The notes under the pieces were generated by a model that was not told the DNA's origin, made no database searches, and saw only the letters and a program-made list of their open reading frames with translations. Below, one piece after another: positions 20,163 to 29,290 of a stretch of DNA of 64,000 nt. Position 1 is the first letter of the stretch, and each line of letters opens with the position of its first letter. The translations under genes were made by a program, and so were the position numbers. Source of the DNA: Bacillus pumilus (lineage in GTDB: Bacteria > Bacillota > Bacilli > Bacillales > Bacillaceae); NCBI RefSeq assembly GCF_038738535.1, contig NZ_CP046128.1, forward strand, positions 1,550,001 through 1,614,000. The letters run 5' to 3'.

Positions 20163-20437
20163 TCGGTTATACCGAATGTGAGTGCATCATCTATGATGCC
20201 TCCTCACTGAAGGAAAAACGTGCGGTTCTTCAGCGTATATTGACAAGAACGCGCCATAAATTCAATGTAACCATGGCTGAAATGGATTACCAGGACACAT
20301 GGCAGCGTACATCAATTGGAATCGCCGTGATTTCCTCCTCTCGGGTTCAAGTGGAAAAGGAATTGCAGCGTGTTTTAAGCTTTATTGATTCTTTTCCTGA
20401 AATTGAACGAACGATCACGAAAACTGAGTGGTTTTAA
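20159..20437 (+). CDS. ylxP: DUF503 family protein YlxP
   Basis: A 92-residue protein of the DUF503/YlxP family, recognised by [20 protein letters not shown] and [18 protein letters not shown]. Its molecular role is not settled; the conserved position between infB and rbfA suggests a link to translation or ribosome assembly. Its ATG overlaps the infB stop codon, so translation is probably coupled. Confidence 0.93.
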
Positions 20438-20454
20438 TTAGAGGTGATAAGATC

Positions 20455-20805
20455 ATGAGTATGAGAGCAACCCGCGTGGGTGAGCAGATGAAAAAAGAAT
20501 TAGGTGACATCCTAGGCAGAAAGCTAAAAGATCCAAGAATTGGCTTTTTGACTGTAACCGATGTTGAAGTATCCGGTGATTTGCAAATTGCGAAAGTTTA
20601 CATTTCTGTTCTCGGTGACGAGAAAAAAAGAGAGGAAACCTTAAAAGGCCTTGCAAAGGCTAAAGGGTATATCCGCTCTGAAATTGGCAATCGAATTAGA
20701 CTTCGCAAAACACCAGAACTGCACTTTGAATTCGATGAATCCGTAGATTATGGAAATCGAATTGAAAGCCTGATTGCTGAACTAAACACAAAAGATCATG
20801 AATAA
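20455..20805 (+). CDS. rbfA: Ribosome-binding factor A
   Basis: A 116-residue KH-fold protein that binds the 30S subunit and helps mature the 5' end of 16S rRNA. The core reads [21 protein letters not shown], then [21 protein letters not shown], and ends in [23 protein letters not shown] start at ATG 20455 behind GAGGTGAT (20441-20448), not at the upstream GTG or TTG codons. It is followed by an intra-operon hairpin. Confidence 0.96.
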
Positions 20806-20816
20806 GACGTTGAAAT

Positions 20817-20846
20817 AAGGATAGGCGATGATCGTCTGTCCTTTTT
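20817..20846 (+). terminator. Intra-operon hairpin between rbfA and truB
   Basis: AAGGATAG (20817-20824) pairs with CTGTCCTT (20836-20843), with one G-T pair. GCGAT and ATCGT extend the stem inside, and a TTT run follows. It probably gives partial termination, lowering truB and ribC relative to the upstream genes. Confidence 0.6.
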
Positions 20847-20873
20847 CATCGTTTATGAAAGGAGAGAACGCAG

Positions 20874-21803
20874 ATGATAAATGGTGTTCTTTTATTACAT
20901 AAAGAAAGAGGAATGACCTCTCACGACTGTGTGTTCAAAGTGAGAAAGATCTTGCATACAAAAAAAGTCGGACATACAGGCACTCTCGACCCGGAGGTAT
21001 CAGGTGTTCTGCCCATTTGTATCGGAAGAGCAACGAAGATTGTCGAATACTTAACAGATAAATCGAAAACGTATGATGCAGAAATCACGATTGGCTTTTC
21101 TACAACAACAGAAGACCAAACAGGTGAGATCGTAGAAGAAGAAAAGGTGCAAAAACCCATCTCAGAAGAAGAAATTGATGCTGTGCTGAAACAGTTTCAA
21201 GGAACCATTGAACAAATTCCTCCCATGTTTTCTGCTGTGAAAATTGGCGGAAAAAAACTCTATGAATATGCAAGAGAAGGCATTGAAATTGAGCGGCCGA
21301 GCCGTGAAATTACGATTCACCGTATCGAGCGGACAACACCTGCTTTATTTGAGAATGGAAAGGTATCATTTAGATTCACCGTTTTATGCTCAAAAGGAAC
21401 GTATGTCAGAACCTTAGCGGTTGATATTGGAAAGAAACTAGGGTTTCCAGCCCATATGTCACATCTCATTCGCACAGGGTCAGGTGATTTTACGCTAGAT
21501 GAATGCATCACCCTTGATGAGCTCCGAAATATAAGCGAGGAAGGAGCAGTAGATGAGCACCTTGTCCCGATCGAACGCGCGCTCAATCATTTGCCGAAAT
21601 GGGAGATAAATGATACATTAGCAAGTAAAGTGGAAAACGGTGCAGTCCTGCCAATGCCTGATGAATTCGCTCATTTCGCAGAGGAAGATCGTGTCGCTGT
21701 CTTTGCCTCTTCAGGTCGCTGTATGGCGATATATATGAAGCACCCGACCAAACAGAATCTGATGAAGCCGGCGAAGATCTTATCTCAGGACAAGCAATCT
21801 TAA
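20874..21803 (+). CDS. truB: tRNA pseudouridine-55 synthase
   Basis: A 309-residue enzyme that isomerises U55 in the T loop of tRNAs. The N-terminal GVLLLHKERGMTSHDCVFKVR and the catalytic block GHTGTLDPEVSGVLPICIGRATK (catalytic Asp near residue 39) are diagnostic. Next come GTIEQIPPMFSAVKIGGKKLYE and CSKGTYVRTL, with a C-terminal PUA-like region. The ATG follows AAAGGAGAG. The next gene, ribC, is 18 bases away. Confidence 0.97.
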   Translation: MINGVLLLHKERGMTSHDCVFKVRKILHTKKVGHTGTLDPEVSGVLPICIGRATKIVEYLTDKSKTYDAEITIGFSTTTEDQTGEIVEEEKVQKPISEEEIDAVLKQFQGTIEQIPPMFSAVKIGGKKLYEYAREGIEIERPSREITIHRIERTTPALFENGKVSFRFTVLCSKGTYVRTLAVDIGKKLGFPAHMSHLIRTGSGDFTLDECITLDELRNISEEGAVDEHLVPIERALNHLPKWEINDTLASKVENGAVLPMPDEFAHFAEEDRVAVFASSGRCMAIYMKHPTKQNLMKPAKILSQDKQS

Positions 21804-21821
21804 AGAAAAGGTGACCATCTC

Positions 21822-22787
21822 GTGAAGACTATACATATTTCACACCCACATACATTGAATCAAAAGGATCAAGACCCTTCTGTTATGGCTTTAGGGTATT
21901 TTGACGGTGTTCACCTCGGACATCAAAAAGTTATTGACGCAGCGAAAAGCATTGCGAGAAAAGAAGGATTGGCTTTAGCAGTCATGACCTTTCATCCGCA
22001 TCCATCACATGTTTTGCAAAAAGCACGTGAACCAAAGGACTTAATTACACCGCTTGAGGATAAAATTGATTTCATCGAACAGCTGGGCGCTGACTATTTA
22101 TACATTGTGCAATTCAGCGAAAGCTTTGCAGCGCTGTCTCCTCAAGAGTTTGTGGACCAATATTTGGATGAGCTGAATGTGAAGCACGCAGTAGCCGGTT
22201 TTGATTTTACGTTTGGCCGTTTTGGTGCAGGCACAATGGAAACATTCGATGAGTACGGAAAAGGGCGTATTACGGCCACCATCGTTCCTAAGTTGTCCAA
22301 CCAAGACCGAAAAGTCAGCTCAACACTCATACGCTCCGCATTGAAAAATGGGGATGTTGAATATGTAAGTGAGCTTTTAGGAAAACCTTATCAGCTGCGC
22401 GGTATTGTCATTCATGGAGATAAGCGAGGACGGACGATCGGCTTTCCGACTGCAAATGTCGGTTTATCTGCTGAATACATTATTCCGCCAACAGGGGTTT
22501 ATGCAGTAAGAGCAGAAGTCAAAGGCAAAGTGTATGACGGTGTTTGTAACGTTGGCTATAAACCAACCTTTTATGAAAAGCGCCCTGATCAGCCTGCCAT
22601 TGAAGTAAACCTCTTTGATTTTAACGAAGAAATATATGGTGAACCGATTAAATTACAGTGGTTCAAACGCATTCGCAGTGAACAAAAATTTAACGGAATC
22701 CAGGAGTTAACAGCTCAAATCAGTCAAGATAAAGAAGAAGCGATTCAGTTTTTTCAAGATCAGCTAAGGCAAACAAAAAATTCATAG
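21822..22787 (+). CDS. ribC: Bifunctional riboflavin kinase / FAD synthetase
   Basis: Converts riboflavin to FMN and then FAD; 321 residues, also named ribF. The N-terminal adenylyltransferase half (about 15-180) has GYFDGVHLGHQKVI and TFHPHPS, with SSTLIRSALKNGDVE at its end. The C-terminal kinase half (about 185-310) has the GxTxGFPTAN-type motif RGRTIGFPTANV and TGVYAVRAEV. It starts at GTG 21822 after AAAGGTGACC and closes the rimP operon. A mutation in this gene in B. subtilis deregulates riboflavin synthesis, through lower FMN. Confidence 0.97.
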   Translation: MKTIHISHPHTLNQKDQDPSVMALGYFDGVHLGHQKVIDAAKSIARKEGLALAVMTFHPHPSHVLQKAREPKDLITPLEDKIDFIEQLGADYLYIVQFSESFAALSPQEFVDQYLDELNVKHAVAGFDFTFGRFGAGTMETFDEYGKGRITATIVPKLSNQDRKVSSTLIRSALKNGDVEYVSELLGKPYQLRGIVIHGDKRGRTIGFPTANVGLSAEYIIPPTGVYAVRAEVKGKVYDGVCNVGYKPTFYEKRPDQPAIEVNLFDFNEEIYGEPIKLQWFKRIRSEQKFNGIQELTAQISQDKEEAIQFFQDQLRQTKNS

Positions 22788-22804
22788 AAAAACAGCTCTA
22801 CCAT

Positions 22805-22833
22805 TTGCAAATTCAGCATATTTTTAGTATGAT
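22805..22833 (+). promoter_or_regulatory. Sigma-A promoter of rpsO
   Basis: TTGCAA (22805-22810) and TATGAT (22828-22833) are spaced by exactly 17 bases. The expected transcript start is near 22840. Confidence 0.75.
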
Positions 22834-22839
22834 TATTCC

Positions 22840-22920
22840 TGTAGCTTTAAAACCACTTACTTGGCAGGCCGACTTCACCGACGGTTGCGAGGTAGATGGG
22901 GCTAACATGATTTGGAGGTG
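22840..22920 (+). promoter_or_regulatory. rpsO leader, candidate S15 autoregulatory RNA
   Basis: The leader between the promoter and the ribosome-binding site is GC-richer than its surroundings and can form several helices around GGCAGGCCGAC, ACCGACGGTTGCGAGG and GATGGGGCTAAC. S15 represses its own translation by binding a leader junction in related Firmicutes. Assignment here is by position and composition only. Confidence 0.45.
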
Positions 22921-22921
22921 A

Positions 22922-23197
<276 letters not shown>

Positions 23198-23202
23198 TCG
23201 TA

Positions 23203-23228
23203 AAAAGCGGGAGGATTCCCGCTTTTTT
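23203..23228 (+). terminator. Terminator after rpsO
   Basis: A stem with AAAAGCGGG (23203-23211) and CCCGCTTTTTT, loop AGGATT, followed by T residues. Confidence 0.85.
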
Positions 23229-23303
23229 ATCGTATAATCACTAATATTTTATGGTTAAAATGTTGAAAGAATGGCAAAAACCCTTCTACATACACCTTTC
23301 ACA

Positions 23304-23333
23304 TTGATATGTGAAAATCATTTTGTTCATAAT
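23304..23333 (+). promoter_or_regulatory. Probable sigma-A promoter of pnp
   Basis: TTGATA (23304-23309) and CATAAT (23328-23333) are separated by 18 bases and lie 45 bases before the pnp start. Confidence 0.55.
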
Positions 23334-23378
23334 AAGAATTAACTAAAATTTCAAGATAAGAGAGGAGTTTTTCTCAGA

Positions 23379-25496
23379 ATGGGACAAGAGAAACATGTCT
23401 TCACCATAGACTGGGCTGGACGTCAACTGACAGTTGAAACTGGCCAGCTTGCAAAGCAAGCAAACGGAGCGGTCCTCGTACGCTACGGAGATACAGCTGT
23501 GCTTAGCTCAGCAACAGCTTCTAAAGAACCAAAACCACTTGATTTTTTCCCGCTCACTGTGAACTACGAAGAAAGATTATACGCAGTAGGTAAAATTCCT
23601 GGAGGCTTCATTAAAAGAGAAGGCCGTCCAAGTGAAAAAGCGATCCTTGCGAGCCGCTTAATTGACAGACCAATCCGTCCATTATTTGCAGATGGATTTA
23701 GAAACGAAGTACAAGTCATTAGTATCGTCATGAGTGTGGATCAAGATTGTTCATCTGAAATGGCTGCAATGTTTGGCTCATCTTTAGCATTATGTGTGTC
23801 TGACATTCCATTTGAGGGACCAATCGCCGGCGTTACAGTAGGACGAGTTGATGGAAAGCTGATCATCAATCCAAATGTAGAGCAGCTTGAACAAAGTGAC
23901 ATCAACCTTGTAGTCGCTGGAACAAAAGATGCGATCAACATGGTCGAAGCTGGTGCTGATGAAGTACCAGAAGAAACAATGCTTGAGGCCATCATGTATG
24001 GTCACCAAGAGATCAAACGCTTAATCGAATTCCAAGAGGAAATTGTCAAGGCAGTCGGTAAAGCAAAAATCGATATTCCTTTATATGAAGTAGATCAAAC
24101 GTTAGCAGACGAAGTAAAAGCACTTGCTGAAACAGATCTGCTGAAAGCGATTCAAGTACATGAGAAGCATGCACGTGAGGATGCAATCAGTGCTGTGAAA
24201 AAAGCTGTGGTTGAGAAATTTGAAGAAGAAGATCGCGACGAAGCGACGATTAAACAAGCGAAGGATGTATTAAACAAGCTTGTCAAAAACGAAGTTCGCC
24301 GTCTGATCACTGAAGAGAAAGTACGTCCAGATGGACGCGGTGTAGATCAAATCCGTCCACTTTCTTCAGAAGTAGGACTTCTGCCAAGAACGCACGGTTC
24401 AGGTCTATTTACAAGAGGACAAACACAGGCGCTCAGTATTTGTACATTAGGTGCACTTGGCGATGTGCAAATTCTTGACGGCCTAGGCGTTGAAGAATCG
24501 AAACGCTTCATGCACCATTACAACTTCCCTCAATTCAGTGTTGGTGAGACAGGTCCAATGCGTGGCCCAGGCCGCCGCGAAATCGGGCATGGTGCGCTAG
24601 GTGAACGTGCATTAGAACCAGTGATCCCATCTGAAAAAGATTTCCCTTATACGGTTCGCCTTGTCTCTGAGGTATTGGAATCAAACGGATCTACTTCACA
24701 AGCAAGTATTTGCGCAAGCACACTTGCGATGATGGATGCGGGTGTTCCAATTAAAGCACCAGTTGCAGGGATTGCAATGGGACTTGTGAAATCTGGTGAA
24801 TACTACACAGTGCTGACAGACATTCAAGGAATGGAAGATGCACTTGGCGATATGGACTTTAAAGTTGCAGGTACATCAAAAGGTGTAACAGCGCTTCAAA
24901 TGGATATCAAAATCGATGGTCTATCAAAAGACATCTTGGAAGAAGCTCTCCAACAAGCGAAAAAAGGAAGAATGGAAATCTTAGAAAGCATGCTCTCAAC
25001 GATTCCTGCTTCTAGAGGAGAATTGTCTCGTTATGCACCAAAAATCTTAACGATGAAGATCAATCCTGATAAAATTCGTGATGTCATTGGACCAAGCGGT
25101 AAACAAATCAATAAAATCATTGAAGATACCGGTGTGAAAATCGATATTGAACAAGATGGTACAATCTTTATCTCTTCTACAGAAGAAGACATGAACCAAA
25201 AAGCGAAGAAAGTCATTGAAGATCTTGTGAGAGAAGTTGAAGTGGGGCAACTTTACTTAGGTAAAGTAAAACGCATTGAAAAATTCGGTGCTTTCCTTGA
25301 AATCTTCAGCGGCAAAGATGGACTTGTTCATATTTCTGAGCTTGCGCTTGACCGTGTAGGCAAAGTAGAAGATGTCGTGAAGATCGGCGATGAATTACTT
25401 GTCAAAGTCACTGAAATCGATAAACAAGGCCGTGTGAACCTTTCTCGCAAAGCTGTTTTACGTGAAGAAAAGGAAAAAGAAGAAAAACAGTCTTAA
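23379..25496 (+). CDS. pnp: Polynucleotide phosphorylase (PNPase)
   Basis: Phosphorolytic 3'-5' exoribonuclease, 705 residues, the main mRNA-degrading exonuclease in Bacillus and a partner of RNase Y and RNase J. There are two RNase PH domains (about 1-215 and 310-540), linked by an alpha-helical region. The second has [36 protein letters not shown] and the catalytic [21 protein letters not shown] domain follows (about 555-610, [15 protein letters not shown]) and an S1 domain (about 622-690). The ATG follows GAGAGGAG. Confidence 0.98.
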   Translation: MGQEKHVFTIDWAGRQLTVETGQLAKQANGAVLVRYGDTAVLSSATASKEPKPLDFFPLTVNYEERLYAVGKIPGGFIKREGRPSEKAILASRLIDRPIRPLFADGFRNEVQVISIVMSVDQDCSSEMAAMFGSSLALCVSDIPFEGPIAGVTVGRVDGKLIINPNVEQLEQSDINLVVAGTKDAINMVEAGADEVPEETMLEAIMYGHQEIKRLIEFQEEIVKAVGKAKIDIPLYEVDQTLADEVKALAETDLLKAIQVHEKHAREDAISAVKKAVVEKFEEEDRDEATIKQAKDVLNKLVKNEVRRLITEEKVRPDGRGVDQIRPLSSEVGLLPRTHGSGLFTRGQTQALSICTLGALGDVQILDGLGVEESKRFMHHYNFPQFSVGETGPMRGPGRREIGHGALGERALEPVIPSEKDFPYTVRLVSEVLESNGSTSQASICASTLAMMDAGVPIKAPVAGIAMGLVKSGEYYTVLTDIQGMEDALGDMDFKVAGTSKGVTALQMDIKIDGLSKDILEEALQQAKKGRMEILESMLSTIPASRGELSRYAPKILTMKINPDKIRDVIGPSGKQINKIIEDTGVKIDIEQDGTIFISSTEEDMNQKAKKVIEDLVREVEVGQLYLGKVKRIEKFGAFLEIFSGKDGLVHISELALDRVGKVEDVVKIGDELLVKVTEIDKQGRVNLSRKAVLREEKEKEEKQS

Positions 25497-25507
25497 TGAA
25501 ATGTGTT

Positions 25508-25544
25508 AGAAGCCAGGTATCCGTACCAGGCTTCTTTCTTTTCT
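25508..25544 (+). terminator. Terminator after pnp
   Basis: AGAAGCC-A-GGTA (from 25508) pairs with TACC-A-GGCTTCT, with an A-A mismatch, followed by TTCTTTTC. Confidence 0.8.
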
Positions 25545-25610
25545 TGCGTTAACAATAGTTCTAGCTTGTTTCTCCCCATCATAATTTGTGATAAAGGGGA
25601 GGGACAGCCA

Positions 25611-26564
25611 TTGAAAAAAACGTTACCATTCATTGTGTTTGTATTTTTACTGCTCGTGTCATATCAAACGATGAAGCAGCCGGCTGCTGTTACATATATT
25701 GAATCAATGAAAGAGCATGCTGAGGTTGCATCTGTTTCAAAAGATATTTTATATCAAGAGATTGAATCGAAGTCTTCTGACTATGAAGTGAAGGCGCAAA
25801 ATGCTAAGATTGATAAAGTGTGGAAAAAGATGCCTGGTCTAAATGGACAGACAGTCAATATCGATGCCTCTTATGAAAAAATGAAAAAACAAGGGTCATT
25901 TGATGAAAAGCTGCTTGTTTTCAATGAAACAAAACCTTCTATTCATTTACACGAACTTGGTGCTGAGCCCATTTACAAGGGACATCCAGATAAAAAAATG
26001 AATGCTTTCCTCATCAACGTGGCTTGGGGTGACGAGCATTTAATCAAGATGTTAAAGACACTGGAAAAGCATCGGGTCAAGGCGACCTTTTTCTTAGAGG
26101 GCAAATGGGTGAAAAAAAGCACGGATCTTGCTAAAAAAATCGTGGCAGATGGTCATGAAATTGGAAACCATTCATACAATCACCCGGATATGCGCACACT
26201 GACAAGAGAACGAGCATTAGAGCAGATTACCAAAACGAATCGTCAAATTGAAGAATCCCTTGGAAAAAAACCGAAGTGGTTCGCCCCTCCTAGCGGCAGC
26301 TTTAAAGAAGAAACAGTGAAACTCGCTGCTGAAGAAGGAATGGAAACCATTATGTGGACGGTAGACACCATTGACTGGCAAAAACCGTCACCAGACATAT
26401 TACAAAAACGGGTGCTTGGGAAAATCCACAATGGGGCGATGATATTAATGCATCCAACAGATTCGACGGCGAAAAGTCTTGACGTACTTATCACTCAAAT
26501 CAAGGAAAGAGGATATGAATTAGGAACGGTTTCAGACCTCCTAAGTGAAAAAAGACATCCGTGA
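25611..26564 (+). CDS. ylxY: YlxY, divergent polysaccharide-deacetylase (NodB) homologue
   Basis: A 317-residue membrane-anchored or exported protein. Residues 1-22 form a basic start plus hydrophobic segment (MKKTLPFIVFVFLLLVSY). The NodB-like domain spans about 115-305. It keeps the HSYNHPD motif of carbohydrate esterase 4, but the first metal motif reads NVAWGDEH instead of TFDDG and the third reads FAPPSGSF instead of RxPYG. The catalytic Asp and Arg are therefore not evident and deacetylase activity is doubtful. The start is TTG 25611 after AGGGGAGGG; the frame is open from 25503 but that N-terminus is unrelated. It sits between pnp and mlpA, as in B. subtilis. Confidence 0.9.
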   Translation: MKKTLPFIVFVFLLLVSYQTMKQPAAVTYIESMKEHAEVASVSKDILYQEIESKSSDYEVKAQNAKIDKVWKKMPGLNGQTVNIDASYEKMKKQGSFDEKLLVFNETKPSIHLHELGAEPIYKGHPDKKMNAFLINVAWGDEHLIKMLKTLEKHRVKATFFLEGKWVKKSTDLAKKIVADGHEIGNHSYNHPDMRTLTRERALEQITKTNRQIEESLGKKPKWFAPPSGSFKEETVKLAAEEGMETIMWTVDTIDWQKPSPDILQKRVLGKIHNGAMILMHPTDSTAKSLDVLITQIKERGYELGTVSDLLSEKRHP

Positions 26565-26597
26565 TCCGATCTGTTTGTTGAATAGGAGGAGCAAAAC

Positions 26598-27827
26598 TTG
26601 GTCAAAACGTATACATGCCAAAACGGAGTAAGAATTGTACTTGAAAACAATCCCACTGTAAGATCTGTCGCAATTGGCGTCTGGATTGGAACTGGTTCTA
26701 GACATGAGACACCAGAAATTAATGGAATCTCACACTTTCTGGAGCATATGTTCTTTAAAGGGACAAAGACGAGATCTGCACGTGATATCGCAGAATCCTT
26801 TGACCGCATTGGTGGTCAAGTGAATGCCTTTACGTCAAAAGAATACACTTGCTACTATGCAAAGGTGCTTGATTCACATGCTGGCTACGCCCTCGATGTA
26901 TTAAGCGACATGTTCTTCCACTCCGCTTTTGATGAAGAAGAGCTGAAAAAAGAAAAAAATGTAGTCTATGAAGAAATCAAAATGTATGAGGATACACCTG
27001 ATGATATCGTTCATGATCTGTTGAGCAAAGCGATTTATGGTGATCATTCTTTAGGGTTCCCGATTTTAGGAACAGAAGAAACACTTTCTACTTTTAACGG
27101 TGACTCTCTTAGAGCTTATATGGATGAATTCTACACGCCGGACCGCGTCGTCATCTCTGTTGCAGGGAATGTGGATGACACCTTTATTCGCGAGGTTGAA
27201 AAATTGTTCGGTTCATATGAAACGAAAGGGAAAAAACAGCCTTTAGAAGCGCCGCAATTTCACTATGACAAGCTCACACGCAAAAAGGAAACAGAGCAAG
27301 CGCATCTATGCATGGGCTTTAATGGCCTCCCAGCTGGAGATAAAGGCATCTATGACTTAATCGTCTTAAACAATGTTCTTGGCGGAAGCATGAGCAGCCG
27401 CTTGTTCCAGGATGTAAGAGAAGACAAAGGACTCGCTTATTCCGTTTTCAGCTATCACAGTTCATTTGCAGATAACGGCATGCTGACGATTTATGGCGGG
27501 ACTGGAGCGAAGCAGTTAAACCTGCTCTCTGAAACCATCTTACAAACATTAGACGTCTTAAAACGTGAGGGAATCACGCAAAAAGAGCTTGAAAACTCTA
27601 AGGAGCAAATGAAAGGGAACCTCATGCTCAGCCTTGAAAGCACAAACAGCAAGATGAGCCGAAACGGTAAAAATGAACTGCTCCTTGGCAAACATCGTAC
27701 ACTCGATGAAATTATTGACGAAATCAACCACGTCACATTAGACGGCGTGAATAACTTATCAAAACGAATCTTTACAGAAGATTATGCGCTCTCGCTTATT
27801 AGTCCGACGGGTGATCAGCCATCATAA
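26598..27827 (+). CDS. mlpA: M16-family zinc processing protease MlpA (YmxG)
   Basis: A 409-residue member of the mitochondrial-processing-peptidase-like M16B family. The inverted zinc motif HFLEH is near residues 45-50 (GISHFLEHMFFKG), and the downstream Glu lies in NVVYEEIKMYEDTPDD. The C-terminal half is the second M16 lobe with GGSMSSRLFQDVREDKGLAYSV. Its B. subtilis counterpart affects aprE expression. The start is TTG 26598 behind AGGAGG. The gene ends at a strong terminator and is not coupled to the next gene. Confidence 0.95.
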   Translation: MVKTYTCQNGVRIVLENNPTVRSVAIGVWIGTGSRHETPEINGISHFLEHMFFKGTKTRSARDIAESFDRIGGQVNAFTSKEYTCYYAKVLDSHAGYALDVLSDMFFHSAFDEEELKKEKNVVYEEIKMYEDTPDDIVHDLLSKAIYGDHSLGFPILGTEETLSTFNGDSLRAYMDEFYTPDRVVISVAGNVDDTFIREVEKLFGSYETKGKKQPLEAPQFHYDKLTRKKETEQAHLCMGFNGLPAGDKGIYDLIVLNNVLGGSMSSRLFQDVREDKGLAYSVFSYHSSFADNGMLTIYGGTGAKQLNLLSETILQTLDVLKREGITQKELENSKEQMKGNLMLSLESTNSKMSRNGKNELLLGKHRTLDEIIDEINHVTLDGVNNLSKRIFTEDYALSLISPTGDQPS

Positions 27828-27837
27828 TGTAAACAAC

Positions 27838-27867
27838 ACGGCAGGCTTCTAAGAGGTCTGCCGTTTT
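27838..27867 (+). terminator. Terminator after mlpA
   Basis: ACGGCAG (27838-27844) pairs with CTGCCGT (27858-27864), followed by TTT. Confidence 0.75.
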
Positions 27868-27900
27868 ATTGTATATAAAGAAGAAAGGAGCACTGCTTTC

Positions 27901-28824
27901 ATGGAACATGAAAAACTGAAACGCCTCTCTCCGCTTCTGACACAAGCCATCTCCTTTCAGCCGATGACATCTGGCTTTTCAGGAAACCGTACTTATCTCG
28001 TCACAACATCCTCTAGTGAAAAGCTAGTGCTCAAGCTATCAAACCTCAAAACGTATTCCAGCTTTAAAAGAAAAGCGTCAGTTCAGCGAAAGTTAAAAGA
28101 TCGAGGGCTTCTATGTTCTGAAGTGATGGAGATTGGAATGAGTGCTGAATTTAACTGTACCTATCGTATTTTCTCCTTGATTGAAGGAGAGAATGCTAGA
28201 GCATCCATCCATCTGCTCACAAATGAAGAGCAGTATGAAATCGGAAGGCGGGCAGGCAGAGAGCTGAGTTTCATGCATACATGTCACGCACCTTCTCATG
28301 TCGCGCCATGGGATGAGAGAGTCATGGCGAAACATGAACGGTATGTACATACCTATCAATCAAGTGGAGTAACTTTTGCTCAAGATCAATTCGTATTAGA
28401 TTTTATCAAATCACATGTTGATGCGGTAAAGGCGAGACCGAACCAGTTCCAGCATGATGATTTTCATTTAGGGAATATCATCATTCAAGGAGGTGAGTAT
28501 GCCGGCGTGATTGATTTTGATCAATCTGACTGGGGTGACCCGGTTCATGACTTTTATAAATTGTCCTTATTTAGTCGAGAAAGCAGTGTTCCGTTTTCAG
28601 CAGGACAACTGGATCACTATGTAAGTACGCAGGCTACAGACGATTTTTGGCTTCTTTTTTCCATCTATACAGCAATGAGCTGCTTTTCTTCTATTGTATG
28701 GACGCTTTCTTATGACCCTGAACATGTAAAAGATATGGTGAACCGAGTGGAGAGAATGCTGGCAGACCATGATCGCTTTCATCTACTGAAACCAGCTTGG
28801 TATTCAAATTGGCATCATTCATAA
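27901..28824 (+). CDS. Aminoglycoside phosphotransferase (APH)-family kinase-like protein
   Basis: A 307-residue protein with the APH/choline-kinase fold. The catalytic loop HDDFHLGNIII is near residue 184 and the metal motif VIDFDQSDWGDP near 202, so the kinase residues are intact. The N-terminal lobe has the nucleotide-contacting Lys region KLVLKLSNLK. The substrate cannot be named: it may be an aminoglycoside, another antibiotic, or a small metabolite such as a sugar or choline. I do not recall the gene at this position in B. subtilis, where mlpA is followed by ymxH, so it looks like a lineage-specific insertion. The ATG at 27901 follows GAAAGGAG. Confidence 0.85.
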   Translation: MEHEKLKRLSPLLTQAISFQPMTSGFSGNRTYLVTTSSSEKLVLKLSNLKTYSSFKRKASVQRKLKDRGLLCSEVMEIGMSAEFNCTYRIFSLIEGENARASIHLLTNEEQYEIGRRAGRELSFMHTCHAPSHVAPWDERVMAKHERYVHTYQSSGVTFAQDQFVLDFIKSHVDAVKARPNQFQHDDFHLGNIIIQGGEYAGVIDFDQSDWGDPVHDFYKLSLFSRESSVPFSAGQLDHYVSTQATDDFWLLFSIYTAMSCFSSIVWTLSYDPEHVKDMVNRVERMLADHDRFHLLKPAWYSNWHHS

Positions 28825-28894
28825 CTTGAAAAAGCGGGACGGTCTATTTCTTCTTGTGGCTGCATATATGATACGGAAGGGAAGTGATGCGATT

Positions 28895-29167
28895 TTGAGG
28901 CTAAGTGAGCTGTCAGGAAAAGAGATCGTCGATATCAAAAGAGCGGAGCGGCTTGGCGTGCTTGGACAAACCGACCTTGAAATCAATGAACAGGACGGTC
29001 AAATAACAGCACTCATCATACCTTCGGTGAAGTGGTTTGGCTTTCGAAAGCAAGGAAATGACATCCGCGTCCCGTGGAATCACATTCAAAAAATAGGATC
29101 AGATATGATCATTCTCGATGTGCCTGAAGCACTTCAGCCACCCGGAGAAAAAGAGCATCCATCATAA
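28895..29167 (+). CDS. ymxH: YlmC/YmxH family sporulation protein (PRC barrel)
   Basis: A 90-residue PRC-barrel protein of the YlmC/YmxH family, identified by MRLSELSGKEIVDIKRAERLG, then LGQTDLEINE and WFGFRKQGNDIRVPWNHI. It is a small beta-barrel adaptor fold often found in spore-formers, with unknown binding partner. The true start is probably TTG 28895 (GGAAGGGAAG upstream), since the frame open from 28826 adds 23 residues that do not belong to the family. Its 3' end overlaps the terminator. Confidence 0.9.
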   Translation: MRLSELSGKEIVDIKRAERLGVLGQTDLEINEQDGQITALIIPSVKWFGFRKQGNDIRVPWNHIQKIGSDMIILDVPEALQPPGEKEHPS

Positions 29168-29186
29168 ATGGGTGCTCTTTTTCTTT
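29147..29186 (+). terminator. Terminator after ymxH
   Basis: GAAAAAGAGCATCC pairs with GGGTGCTCTTTTTC, with a G-T pair, followed by TTTTC. The stem begins inside the last codons of ymxH. Confidence 0.85.
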
Positions 29187-29203
29187 TCTCTCTCCGATTT
29201 GTT

Positions 29204-29232
29204 CACAGGCTGAATCCTCTCCTCATATGCTA
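29204..29232 (+). promoter_or_regulatory. Sigma-K promoter candidate of spoVFA-spoVFB
   Basis: CACA (29204-29207) and CATATGCTA (29224-29232) are spaced by 16 bases. They match the sigma-K consensus of AC at -35 and CATANNNTA at -10. Mother-cell expression of dipicolinate synthase under sigma-K is established in B. subtilis. The site lies about 58 bases before spoVFA. Confidence 0.75.
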
Positions 29233-29290
29233 GAAGGGAGATTCAGAAAATATTACAGACTTTTTTAAATAAAGAAGGTGAACGGTCAGT

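Noticed and set aside
28826..28894. N-terminal extension of YmxH from the start at 28826
   Set aside because: The added 23 residues do not belong to the family, and the ribosome-binding site lies before the TTG at 28895.
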